DNA of 64,000 nt from Nannobrachium achirus. Taxonomy: Eukaryota > Chordata > Actinopteri > Myctophiformes > Myctophidae. The notes below the pieces were generated by a model. That model searched no databases. It was not told the origin of the DNA and saw nothing but the letters and a program-made list of their open reading frames with translations. The stretch's first letter is position 1; every line of letters starts with the position of its first letter. Made by a program: the position numbers and the translations under genes. Where the stretch lies: positions 6,071,604 through 6,135,603 of the forward strand of contig OY997653.1 of NCBI GenBank assembly GCA_963921795.1. Reading direction: 5' to 3'. This document shows positions 30,560-41,264 of the stretch, in pieces.

Positions 30560-33190
30560 TACAGTCCTACATTATTTTTAAGGCTGGGAATGCAAGTGAA
30601 GGGACATCCACACTGACTTGGGTATCACCCCACTGTGTATTTATATAAGTGCTGTCCACAGTGTTCACATCCATAGGGTTGCTCCCTAGTATGGCTTTTC
30701 TGGTGTTTTTTAAGGTTGAACATTTGAGAGAAGTGTTGTCCACACTGATCACACCCATAAGGTTTCTCTCATGTGTGAATTCTCTGGTGGGTTTTAAGGT
30801 TGGACAATTTAGAGAAGTGTTGTCCACACTGGTCACAGCCATACAGTTTCTCTCCAGTGCGAATTCTCTGGTGGCTTTCAAGGTCTCTCATTTCAGAAAA
30901 GTGTTGTCCACACTGATCACATCCATAGGGTTTCTCTTCTGTGTGAATTCTCTGGTGGGTTTTAAGGTTGGACATTCGAGAGAAGTGTTGTCCACACTGA
31001 TCACACCCATAAGGTTTCTCTCCTGTGTGAATTCTCTGGTGGGTTTTAAGGTTGGACAATGTAGAGAAGTGTTGTCCACACTGGTCACAGCCATAAGGTT
31101 TCTCTCCTGTGTGAATTCTCTGGTGGCTTTCAAGGTCTCTCTTTTTAGAAAAGTGTTGTCCACACTGATCACATCCATAGGGTTTCTCTCCTGTGTGAAT
31201 TCTCTGGTGGGTTTTAAGGTTGGACAATTTAGAGAAGCGTTGTCCACACTGGTCACAGCCATAAGGTTTCTCTCCAGTGTGAATTCTCTGGTGGCTTTCA
31301 AGGTCTCTCTTTTTAGAAAAGTGTTGTCCACACTGATCACATCCATAGGGTTTCTCTCCTGTGTGAATTCTCTGGTGGGTTTTAAGGTTGGACAATTTAG
31401 AGAAGCGTTGTCCACACTGGTCACAGCCATAAGGTTTCTCTCCAGTGTGAATTCTCTGGTGGCTTTCAAGGTCTCTCTTTTTAGAAAAGTGTTGTCCACA
31501 CTGATCACATCCATAGGGTTTCTCTCCTGTGTGAATTCTCTGGTGGGTTTTAAGGTTGGACAATTTAGAGAAGCGTTGTCCACACTGGTCACAGCCATAA
31601 GGTTTCTCTCCAGTGTGAATTCTCTGGTGGCTTTCAAGGTCTCTCTTTTTAGAAAAGTGTTGTCCACACTGATCACATCCATAGGGTTTCTCTCCTGTGT
31701 GAATTCTCTGGTGGGTTTTAAGGTTGGACAATTTAGAGAAGCGTTGTCCACACTGGTCACAGCCATAAGGTTTCTCTCCAGTGTGAATTCTCTGGTGGCT
31801 TTCAAGGTCTCTCTTTTTAGAAAAGTGTTGTCCACACTGATCACATCCATAGGGTTTCTCTCCTGTGTGAATTCTCTGGTGGGTTTTAAGGTTGGACAAT
31901 TTAGAGAAGCGTTGTCCACACTGGTCACAGCCATAAGGTTTCTCTCCAGTGTGAATTCTCTGGTGGCTTTCAAGGTCTCTCTTTTTAGAAAAGTGTTGTC
32001 CACACTGATCACATCCATAGGGTTTCTCTCCTGTGTGAATTCTCTGGTGGGTTTTAAGGTTGGACAATTTAGAGAAGCGTTGTCCACACTGGTCACAGCC
32101 ATAAGGTTTCTCTCCAGTGTGAATTCTCTGGTGGCTTTCAAGGTCTCTCTTTTTAGAAAAGTGTTGTCCACACTGATCACATCCATAGGGTTTCTCTCCT
32201 GTGTGAATTCTCTGGTGGGTTTTAAGGTTGGACAATTTAGAGAAGCGTTGTCCACACTGGTCACAGCCATAAGGTTTCTCTCCAGTGTGAATTCTCTGGT
32301 GGCTTTCAAGGTCTCTCTTTTCAGAAAAGTGTTGTCCACACTGATCACATCCATAGGGTTTCTCCCCAGTATGGATTTTCTGGTGTTTCTTAAGGTTGGA
32401 CAACTCAGAGAAGCGTTGTCCACACTGATCACATTCATATGGTTTCTCTCCTGTGTGAATTCTCTGGTGGATTTTAAGGGTGGACAACACAGAGAAGCGT
32501 TGTCCACAATGATCACATTCATATGGTTTCTCTCCTGTGTGAATCTTCAGGTGGCTTTTAAGGACGAACAATGTAGAGAAGTGTTGTCCACACTGATCAC
32601 ACCCATACGGTTTCTCTCCTGTGTGAATTCTCTGGTGGATTTTAAGGTTGGACATTTGAGAGAAGTGTTGTCCACACTGATCACACCCATAAGGTTTCTC
32701 TCCTGTGTGAATTCTCTGGTGGGTTTTAAGGTTTCTCTTTTCAGAAAAGTGTTGTCCACACTGGTCACAGCCATAAGGTTTCTCTCCAGTGTGAATTCTT
32801 TGGTGGCTTTCAAGGTTTCTCTTTTCAGAAAAGTGTTGTCCACACTGATCACATCCATAGGATTTCTCTCCTGTGTGAATTCTCTGGTGGGTTTTAAGGT
32901 TGGACATTTGAGAGAATTGCTGTCCACACTGATCACACCCATACGGTTTCTCTCCTGTGTGAATTCTCTGGTGGGTTTTAAAGCCGAACAATGTAGAGAA
33001 GCGTTGTCCACACTGATCACACCCATATGGTTTCTCTCCTGTGTGAATTCTCTGGTGGGTTTTAAGGGTGGACAACACAGAGAAGCGTTTTCCACACTGA
33101 TCACATTCATATGGTTTCTCTGCTGTGTGAATTCTCTGATGGATTTTAAGTTTGGAGATGCTAAGGAAGTGTTTTCCACACTGGTCACAG
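30560..33190 (-). pseudogene. C2H2 zinc-finger gene copy 1, 5-prime truncated, 29 fingers
   Basis: On the minus strand an open frame from 33190 to 30769 encodes 29 consecutive C2H2 fingers with Thr-Gly-Glu-Lys-Pro linkers, no KRAB or other amino-terminal domain. Such proteins bind DNA in the nucleus. Seven two-finger modules in the middle (31100-32270) are nearly identical 168-base repeats. Helices alternate Lys-Leu-Ser-Asn-Leu-Lys-Thr and Lys-Lys-Arg-Asp-Leu-Glu-Ser. At the 3-prime end Gly has become a TGA stop (30769-30771); two more finger-like units remain beyond it, to about 30610. At 33191 homology to copies 2 and 3 stops abruptly, with a TAA just upstream, so the first exon and start are missing. 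Transcribed rescue by another 5-prime exon is possible. Confidence 0.8.
31137..32312 (-). repeat. Seven 168-bp repeats (two-finger modules)
   Basis: The word 'ctctctttttagaaaagtg' recurs at 31137, 31305, 31473, 31641, 31809, 31977 and 32145, exactly 168 bases apart, and the DNA between is almost base-identical. Each unit is two 28-residue fingers. Copies 2 and 3 have only one to three such pairs. Confidence 0.95.
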
Positions 33191-34122
33191 CAAGATTAAA
33201 ACATTTCATTCCTCATTTCTTCAGAATTTTCAACCAAACATGGCAAAACTGGTGTGACTGTCCTGACCTTGTTTCTCAAAGTGGGAACTTGAATAAAACT
33301 AAGAAAAAGAATTGCTAAAAATCATTTGAAAATGAATTTAGGCTAAAAATATGTCTATTTGTCAGCCTATATCTTTTCAAAGTCAAAGCATAATGTTTTC
33401 AGTCATTTCTGATCAAAAACATTTTGTCCCCCAAACCAAAATCATTTGGTGTGACACTAGTTTGGACAAATTAAACAGGCAATTATTTGGACACCTATTG
33501 GCTAGAGAGGTCCTTCTTCTGTAAGGCTATTCAGCACTCCCAGCACAACTGCAAGACAGGTGTCTGAGGTGAGTTATGATTTTAACATTTTCATGAAATG
33601 CCATCTTGTTGAAACTTTGACAAACTCACCACTTTGGATGTCTGTTGGTGTGACACCTTTTCATTAAAAAAAGCTTAAGTTATTTGAAGTTTTGGTCATA
33701 TTTCCATGTTGATCTAGGTTGCTTTGTTATAGCTAGCATGCTGTTAGCATGCTAGTGTGTACATAGTAGCCTCAAGGTAAACCTAAATGCAGAAAACGTA
33801 ATATGGTGTGACACTTAATCATCATGGTGTGACATGTCTGCTTGTCACGCCATATGATTTGATTGTCACACCATATGATTTATACTGTATTTAACTACAG
33901 ATATAACAATACATAACAAAGTTCCATGTTTCTTTTGTACATTTAAACATTTGTTTTAAACATTTTTACATAAAATGTAATTTAGCTTCATTCAGTGATA
34001 CTTCAAATTCATCAGACAGAGCAGAAACCCCTTCACAGAAACCTTAACATATTGTTTCAATCTAAACAATATTTTCTCTTTGTCTTAAACTATACATTCC
34101 ATTTTCTTTTGTCAGCTGGAAA

Positions 34123-34317
34123 ATGACAAGTGCTGAGAGAACGAGAAAGTACAGGGAGAAACTAAACAATGACCCAGCAAGGAGAGAGGAGCCAAAGGGG
34201 CGAGACTGCATTTTCGACGAAGAGCAGGAGGTTGTCTGTGGCATAGCAGAACCGCAACAAGGCAGCCGGTTTGCTACCCTCACCAAATACGACTGGCTGA
34301 TGTACAATACAGTCTAA
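34123..34317 (+). CDS. Short candidate exon, basic 'Arg-Lys-Tyr-Arg-Glu-Lys' motif
   Basis: Begins Met-Thr-Ser-Ala-Glu-Arg-Thr-Arg-Lys-Tyr-Arg-Glu-Lys-Leu, after an acceptor-like 'ttttgtcag' at 34115. Similar Ser-Ala-Glu-Arg-x-Arg-x-Tyr-Arg-Glu-Lys starts are known from fish repeat-encoded proteins, from memory and not checked. The remainder has no recognisable domain and no good donor follows. Confidence 0.3.
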   Translation: MTSAERTRKYREKLNNDPARREEPKGRDCIFDEEQEVVCGIAEPQQGSRFATLTKYDWLMYNTV

Positions 34318-34404
34318 ATGTATAATCTAATCTAATACTTTTGTACTTTCACTCACTGGACTGGACAGTGGACAGTGTTAAGGTAGGACCCGAGACAAAA
34401 CTAG

Positions 34405-34471
34405 CGAAAATAGCTGATCTACAAGCTCTCAACACGTTGTGCTGCGAGAGCTTGTAGATCAGCTATTTTCG
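34405..34471. repeat. Hairpin-family copy with perfect 26-bp arms
   Basis: Left arm 34405-34430 (cgaaaatagctgatctacaa...) and right arm 34446-34471 are exact complements around a 15-base loop. The position normally A in 'agatc' is T on the left and A on the right, that is, the change is matched on both arms. Confidence 0.95.
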
Positions 34472-36088
34472 GAGTTGCGCAACCCAGCACTCTTTAGCTA
34501 GTGGAGATGTGGTGTAATGTCATGATTCCTAATTACATTTGTTCAACACAAAATGCTGTGTTCAAGTTCAGGAGACTTCGGAAAAAAGCAATTTACCTGA
34601 ATGCCGAGTTCTGTTTCCACTAATTGGTGTTAATAAAATGTTGCCTTGGCTCCAAGTGTGGCTATGCGCCTTATTGTCTCTTTAGGATCCTTCTGCCGTG
34701 GGCCGGCAGAAGACTTAGGTGTGCGTAGCATTCCTGTGCACATCCTCATCATCCATCTACTACTACAATTCTTTCTTATCCCATGTTAAAGCCCTACAAT
34801 AATATCCTGTTCAGAAATATTAAGGCCATGTTATCCTGGGTAATTGTTTAATCAATCAGTAAAGTTCAGTACTCACTAATAGGTAGGTTAAAACACAGTT
34901 TGCTTTGACACATGAAGATATGATCATACGGTGTGACACTAAATCATTTGGTGTGACATTCCAAATAGTGAAAAATCATACCTTTATTAATGATTAAACC
35001 AAAAAAAATTTTATGGATTACATAGAGAATATTATCAGGAAGAGTCACAAATATTTGTGTAATTTTAGAGAAAGTTTTGACAGAATACATTTAAAATATG
35101 TTGTAAGATCATGAACATGGGCCTCACACAGAGTGTCGATTATGAAAGAAATATACAGATATAATTAATTTTCAAAAAACTATAGTGGATCACTGGTTAG
35201 TTATGATAAAGGACTTTGATAAAGTGAGTAACTTAAGAAAGATGTACTCCATTTTCATTTTATGAACAATTATTTTCATGTCACACCATATGACGATTTT
35301 AGGCACAAGTACAACAAACTGCTGAATAAAGTCTGATTCCAATAACATATCTAAAAACAAAAAGTATTTCCATAAGGTTGAGAGTGAGTAGAACAAAAGT
35401 AAATAACTTTTATGCCTGCAATTTAAAGTTTTTTTAAAAACACATTTTTTGGGGCGTCACGTCACTGACCCATATATCATTGAATAGGCATGAATATAAA
35501 CTATGGGACAAGCACAATCAATAACATGGATATATTTACAGTGTCAACAGGATTCAACAATCTGAGCATTGTAGAAGCACACAAGCAGGAGTCAATAGAA
35601 CAGACTCAAAGCAGCAATCTCTAATTCTATAGAGAAGGGATGTAAATGTTCTCATTATTAATGTTGAGATAAATGATCTAAATTGTACATGAACTCTTAT
35701 TGTGAAGTGCTTAACCCGGAAGTGTTTGTTATTTACCCCGGAAGTACTTGCTATGACTATTTAAGGCTGACTTAGGGTGCGTTCGGAAATGTGCACTCAA
35801 TGCACTGGTGTGCCATGTTGTCGTTCGTTTATTCGGTGCGCTTGGTGCATTGTCGTTCGGAAATCCAGTGTGCGGCATTTAGCTGGGGACCACCTGGAAC
35901 CCCCCTCAGGGACCTGCCTTAACGTATAGATTGATAAAACAATGAGAATAAAAACTATTAACGACATGAACCCAATTGATTGAGCCAGCAGTAGTCTCCA
36001 TGTCTCTATGTCTAGGTCCCTCTTGATTTTGCTCTACTATCATTGCCAAATTGTTAATTGGAGTGTATTGCAATGCAACTTGCTGCAA

Positions 36089-38227
36089 TGTGTGAATTCT
36101 CTGGTGGCTTTCAAGGTCTCTCTTTTTAGAAAAGTGTTGTCCACACTGATCACACCCATAAGGTTTCTCTCATGTGTGAATTCTCTGGTGGGTTTTAAGG
36201 TTGGACAATTTAGAGAAGTGTTGTCCACACTGGTCACAGCCATACAGTTTCTCACCAGTGTGAATTCTCTGGTGGCTTTCAAGGTCTCTCATTTCAGAAA
36301 AGTGTTGTCCACACTGATCACATCCATAGGGTTTCTCTTCTGTGTGAATTCTCTGGTGGGTTTTAAGGTTGGACATTCGAGAGAAGTGTTGTCCACACTG
36401 ATCACACCCATAAGGTTTCTCTCCTGTGTGAATTCTCTGGTGGGTTTTAAGGTTGGACAATTTAGAGAAGTGTTGTCCACACTGGTCACAGCCATAAGGT
36501 TTCTCTCCTGTGTGAATTCTCTGGTGGCTTTCAAGGTCTCTCTTTTTAGAAAAGTGTTGTCCACACTGATCACATCCATAGGGTTTCTCTCCTGTGTGAA
36601 TTCTCTGGTGGGTTTTAAGGTTGGACAATTTAGAGAAGCGTTGTCCACACTGGTCACAGCCATAAGGTTTCTCTCCAGTGTGAATTCTCTGGTGGCTTTC
36701 AAGGTCTCTCTTTTTAGAAAAGTGTTGTCCACACTGATCACATCCATAGGGTTTCTCTCCTGTGTGAATTCTCAGGTGGGTTTTAAGGTTGGACAATTTA
36801 GAGAAGCGTTGTCCACACTGGTCACAGCCATAAGGTTTCTCTCCAGTGTGAATTCTCTGGTGGCTTTCAAGGTCTCTCTTTTCAGAAAAGTGTTGTCCAC
36901 ACTGATCACATCCATAGGGTTTCTCCCCAGTATGGATTTTCTGGTGTTTCTTAAGGTTGGACAACACAGAGAAGCGTTGTCCACACTGATCACATTCATA
37001 TGGTTTCTCTCCTGTGTGAATTCTCTGGTGGATTTTAAGGGTGGACAACACAGAGAAGCGTTGTCCACACTGATCACATTCATATGGTTTCTCTCCTGTG
37101 TGAATCTTCAGGTGGCTTTTAAGGACGAACAATGTAGAGAAGTGTTGTCCACACTGATCACACCCATACGGTTTCTCTCCTGTGTGAATTCTCTGGTGGA
37201 TTTTAAGGTTGGACATTTGAGAGAAGTGTTGTCCACACTGATCACACCCATAAGGTTTCTCTCCTGTGTGAATTCTCTGGTGGGTTTTAAGGTTTCTCTT
37301 TTCAGAAAAGTGTTGTCCACACTGGTCACAGCCATAAGGTTTCTCTCCAGGTTTCTCTTTTCAGAAAAGTGTTGTCCACACTGATCACATCCATAGGATT
37401 TCTCTCCTGTGTGAATTCTCTGGTGGGTTTTAAGGTTGGACATTTGAGAGAATTGTTGTCCACACTGATCACACCCATACGGTTTCTCTCCTGTGTGAAT
37501 TCTCTGGTGGGTTTTAAAGCCGAACAATGTAGAGAAGCGTTGTCCACACTGATCACACCCATATGGTTTCTCTCCTGTGTGAATTCTCTGGTGGGTTTTA
37601 AGGGTGGACAACACAGAGAAGCGTTTTCCACACTGATCACATTCATATTGTTTCTCTGCTGTGTGAATTCTCTGATGGATTTTAAGTTTGGAGATGCTAA
37701 GGAAGTGTTTTCCACACTGGTCACAGCAGTGTTGTTTTTGCTTAGCCAACCTCCTCTTTTCCTTCACCTCTGGTAGGACAGGGAAGCCAGATTGATGATG
37801 TAACACTGGATTGGAAACAAAGACAAAAGAAAGTTTTTTGAGACTTGGACTTTAAAGTTGTTAAAGGACAACTTTGACACTTTCGACACTCACATAATTG
37901 TGACTCACTAATGTTCATCATAAACAATATATATTACAATGTTTAATATTGCAATGGCTTCCATTATAGCACATATTGTGCATCGTATAAATATATACAT
38001 CACATACTAAATACATACTATAATCATGTAAAATGTTGTCAAAGATACAGGTCAAATTACAAATAAACAAAATTTAAGATTAAGAATAAAATGTATATTG
38101 AGGAAACCCAACAGGGTGAAGGGAGGCAGAGTAAGTAACATACCAAGGTCTTTGTTTTCCTCCTGTTCATCAGAGTTGAGTTTGAGCGAGTTCATCTTAT
38201 CCTGAAGTCTGGAGTCCACAGTCAGAT
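36089..38227 (-). pseudogene. C2H2 zinc-finger gene copy 2, frameshifted, 3-prime end lost
   Basis: Exon 38227-38144 includes [11 protein letters not shown] (ATG at 38195-38193) and splices to 37805 onward, where Val-Leu-His-His-Gln-Ser-Gly leads into the finger array. An acceptor-like 'tgatcag' before 38227 suggests earlier exons. Five fingers in, a 25-base deletion at about 37350 shifts the frame; a second open stretch (37216-36170) holds the later fingers, again closed by the TGA seen in copy 1. At 36088 the gene is cut and joined to an unrelated repeat block, so the 3-prime UTR is missing. Product would be a truncated DNA-binding protein; more likely a pseudogene. Confidence 0.75.
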
Positions 38228-38573
38228 CTGATCAGAAATGATAGACTTGTGGAAAAATGACACAGACCAACTCTTCTTATACTAGAGAGTCTGGGGTGAA
38301 AACACTAACTGCTCTGAATGATTGGCCAAAGACAACAATAGAACCATCTCTCCACCAATCACAATCTAACATACTGTGCTCCACCCCTCCCAGACATGCT
38401 CTATGCAACCTTCTACAAAAGTGGTAACAACATTATCTATTTATGACTAAAATATCATCATATTAAACACTGCTTAATTTGCCAAATAACAGTATCAGTT
38501 GTTAAGATTGACAATATAAGTTGCCAATGAAACACAGAAGTTATAAGTGTTGTCAAATGTTGTCATTTTATCA
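37810..38573. repeat. Shared upstream flank of zinc-finger copies 2 and 3
   Basis: Nearly identical to 42530-43306, and the match continues past the inserted element at 38574-39032 to about 40335 (partner 44640). It includes the intron and the exon with the ATG. This dates the duplication of copies 2 and 3 as recent. Confidence 0.9.
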
Positions 38574-39032
38574 CATACATGGGCAACTGGCGGCCCGGGG
38601 GCCACATGCGGCCCCCACCTTCACTTAATGCGGCCCTCAGGTTAATACCAGAATACTGATATATTGTTGACTAGTATAGTAGTATTCAAATGGCTTATTT
38701 TATGTCCAATGTATTTGTATTTAGGTTCATAAAGTTAACATGAGTATATAACTAAATGCCTTTGAAATTAAATCAAAATGTTACATGTCAGGATTCCAAT
38801 TAAAAAATAATTCAGGATTCCAATTCAAAAGAAGCAAAAATAGCAGATATACAAGCTCAAAACAAATCGCAGCGCGATGCGTTTTGAGCTTGTAGATCTG
38901 CAATTTTTGCTTCTTTTGTATAAGATACTAGAATGACCAAGTAGGACGTACTGTAGCAATATGCAATGCGGCCCTCTGGAGTGAAGGTGGAAATATTGTG
39001 GCCCTCACCATCATCAAAGTTGCCCACCCCTG
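38574..39032. mobile_element. Non-autonomous hAT-type insertion with empty-site partner
   Basis: The 8-base word ttttatca is present on both sides (38566-38573 and 39033-39040). In the paralogous block at 43300 the same position reads once, without the insert, which is an empty site. The right end 'gttgcccacccctg' is a typical hAT end; the left end is slightly decayed (catacatgggcaac). It holds 'gcggccc' words and a hairpin copy. Confidence 0.95.
38826..38918. repeat. Hairpin-family copy with long palindromic flanks
   Basis: Arms of 38 bases (38826-38863, 38881-38918) pair with two mismatches around a GC-rich 17-base loop. Ten outer bases, 'caaaagaagc' and 'gcttcttttg', lie outside the family core and still pair. 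Confidence 0.93.
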
Positions 39033-39040
39033 TTTTATCA

Positions 39041-39869
39041 AATGGCCCCTTGCCTTTTTTCTAGTGTTTCCCTATATTTTTCTAGTGTCTCCCATATATT
39101 CCCTATAATAGGGAGACATAAAGGAAGTCTGATCTATCTAATCCATTTGTTTTGTTTTCATGTTATTACTAAAAGTTGAATAAACAGAATAACTTCTGTG
39201 GACTATATCAATAGCACAAGTGACTGTGTAGAATTTCTTTGGCACAAGGACATTTCACTTTTTGGACTCAAGACTATTAAGACAAAATAAAAATTATCCA
39301 TGTGTAATCAACAGCAAAGCTATGGAGGAAATAATATTGAGAAGGAAAAATATGTTGAGATGAGTATATTGCAATATGCAGCAATTGGTATAAAATAATC
39401 TGCAATGGTGATTCTGTCCCACTGGGATTAAACAAATTAAAACATATATTTTCGGGGAAACCCCCTGTTTTGCAATGTAACTATTGTACCTTTGTCTTCC
39501 CTTTTTATTAATATCACCTAGATGTTTTTCCTTTGGTACTTTAAATTGCAATAATGAGGCAATGAAAATACCCTCTCCCCCCATTCACTGCCACTATAAA
39601 AACAATCTGCCCAGGGTCAAATGTACCACCATAGTAACAGGGCAGAATGGGGCGGGATTTGCAAAAGACAGAATTCATCAGAGCTATAAGTCATCCTTTG
39701 TGCTTTACAGTCTTGCATTAACGTACTGGAGGATAATGTTAATCACCAATCTGCTCCATTGTGGACAAAATGTATGCATCTTTATAGCTATGCATTTGAA
39801 TGTGTCAGTGAATCAAAGCAGTATATGGTCCATTGATGAGTGAATGGTTTCTCTCATGCAAGCGCGCAC

Positions 39870-39960
<91 letters not shown>

Positions 39961-40335
39961 AACAGTAGGCTACATTTGTTTTGGGCAATTGTATGATTAC
40001 ACACTTAAATCTGGTAAAAAGTGACTTTTCTGGAATGTAGAATAGTAAGCTAAAATGGCCCAACACAGGAGAACAGTGGTTTATCAACTTCATCATCAAT
40101 ACAAATAGACTTGCCAGAGGAAGTAATACAAATCTCAGGGTGATATGACTTCCACCACAACACTGAGTTAAATGTATGTGAAATATTCTATGTGAGATCA
40201 CAGAGTAGAATGCTTAGATTTAGATATATTAACTAGAGAGGATTCTAGATTCTACATTAGTCATGGTCACCTTCACCTTCAAGCACCCCCATAAAATCAC
40301 CAAATCATTCAATGGAGAGAAAAATGTACAGGATG
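39041..40335. repeat. Continuation of the duplicated flank, with CA tract
   Basis: Matches 43307-44640 closely. It includes a (CA)n tract at 39866-39956 within the block also present at 27.5-27.9 kb and, inverted, at 57.2-57.5 kb. The open frames in it are not supported as genes: they are short, and contain indel differences between the two copies. Confidence 0.85.
39866..39956. repeat. (CA)n microsatellite
   Basis: About 80 bases of CA, at the same point in the repeated block as those at 27.7, 44.2 and 57.3 kb. Confidence 0.97.
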
Positions 40336-41264
40336 CAGGGTCTCATGAGGTTGAAATTCATACATTAGGTTCTAATGTATGAAGGTTCTGGGCTGTTTTT
40401 GAAATGTGTCAGTGTAATTTGTAAGAGTTCCTAACTGGATGTTTCATTGACTTGCTTTTGATGACAATGAGCCACCATCAACCATCATTATGCACTACTT
40501 TACCGACTGAATTATACATGAATGGTAAAGCCATCAATGACCCAACATTTCTCTTGAATTCCCATACATTGTTGAGAAATACATTATCATACAACGACAC
40601 ATAGGCAGTCATTCTCACATGCCCTGGTTGGTTCTCACCGATCAGGTGTGGCATATTAGCATATTCATCATGAGGGGTTGTTCCTACAGGCGTGGCATAG
40701 TGGGTACGGGTACATCCTGGCATTCTAAATGAGGGTACAGATATAGGGCAAAGTTTGAGATCCCATCAACTTCATCCCACCAAGAAGTATTACTGGTCCT
40801 TTTATTAATCAGATTCCTGACTGCGTTCTCTATGCTGATTGGATAATCATGATCTGTTTAATAATACATACAAAAAGGAGGGACAAAAAATCAATCACAG
40901 AGGGTTTATTTGTCACTCACATAGTACAATACGTAACATGTTGATGGGAAATGTTCTGCAAATTGATAACACAACGCACAATGCAATATAACAACATTGA
41001 ATTATGGCTACTACAACGGCAATCATGAATATACAAGAAATCCAAATGCGTTTTTGTTTAGCAGACTTAAAAACAACATTGGGTCATCATGTTACGTCTC
41101 TGATACTGTCTAATTAAACACTGTTCACAATATTTTATTTTCAAAGTGTGTGTGTTTCATTTAGACAAATTAAAACATTTATTTTGAATTGACCACAATA
41201 AGTCCTGGGTGAATTATATGGTGTGTAGTTAAGGGATGTTTGTCTAAATGTACTCTGACACTGG
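40336..41264. other. Spacer and probable 3-prime UTR of zinc-finger copy 3
   Basis: Unique in the window. 40900-41264 probably belongs to the 3-prime end of the zinc-finger gene that starts at 42938 on the minus strand. I see no other gene. Confidence 0.45.

Larger units (their letters stand above)
33440..35290. promoter_or_regulatory. Cluster of TGGTGTGACA words on both strands
   Basis: At least nine copies of 'ggtgtgaca' or its complement (about 33450, 33649, 33812, 33827, 33847 variant, 33870, 34929, 34944, 35278), several within 'atcatatggtgtgacac'-like contexts. The core GGTGTGA is the known T-box half-site. The spacing is irregular, so this is not a simple tandem repeat. Function is only a guess. 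Confidence 0.35.
33191..36088. other. Spacer between zinc-finger copies 1 and 2
   Basis: Mostly unique to this gap. It contains a cluster of 'tggtgtgaca' words (33440-35290), a short candidate exon (34123-34317), a hairpin (34405-34471) and, at 35910-36088, a piece of the block seen at 26.8-27.1 kb and 57.9-58.1 kb. That piece is fused directly to zinc-finger copy 2 at 36088/36089. Confidence 0.6.

Noticed and set aside
31137-32312. Regularly spaced repeats resembling a CRISPR array
   Set aside because: Spacing is exactly 168 bases, the 'spacers' are also identical, and the whole encodes C2H2 fingers in a vertebrate-type genome.
30649-33318. 889-residue open frame on the plus strand
   Set aside because: It is the antisense of the zinc-finger array: a 28-residue periodic shadow without any domain, repeated at 36.0-37.4 and 41.3-42.5 kb only because the fingers are.
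39294-39584. 96-residue minus-strand open frame duplicated at 43589-43903
   Set aside because: The two copies differ by indels that change the frame end, and no domain or splice context supports them; they are part of the duplicated flank.
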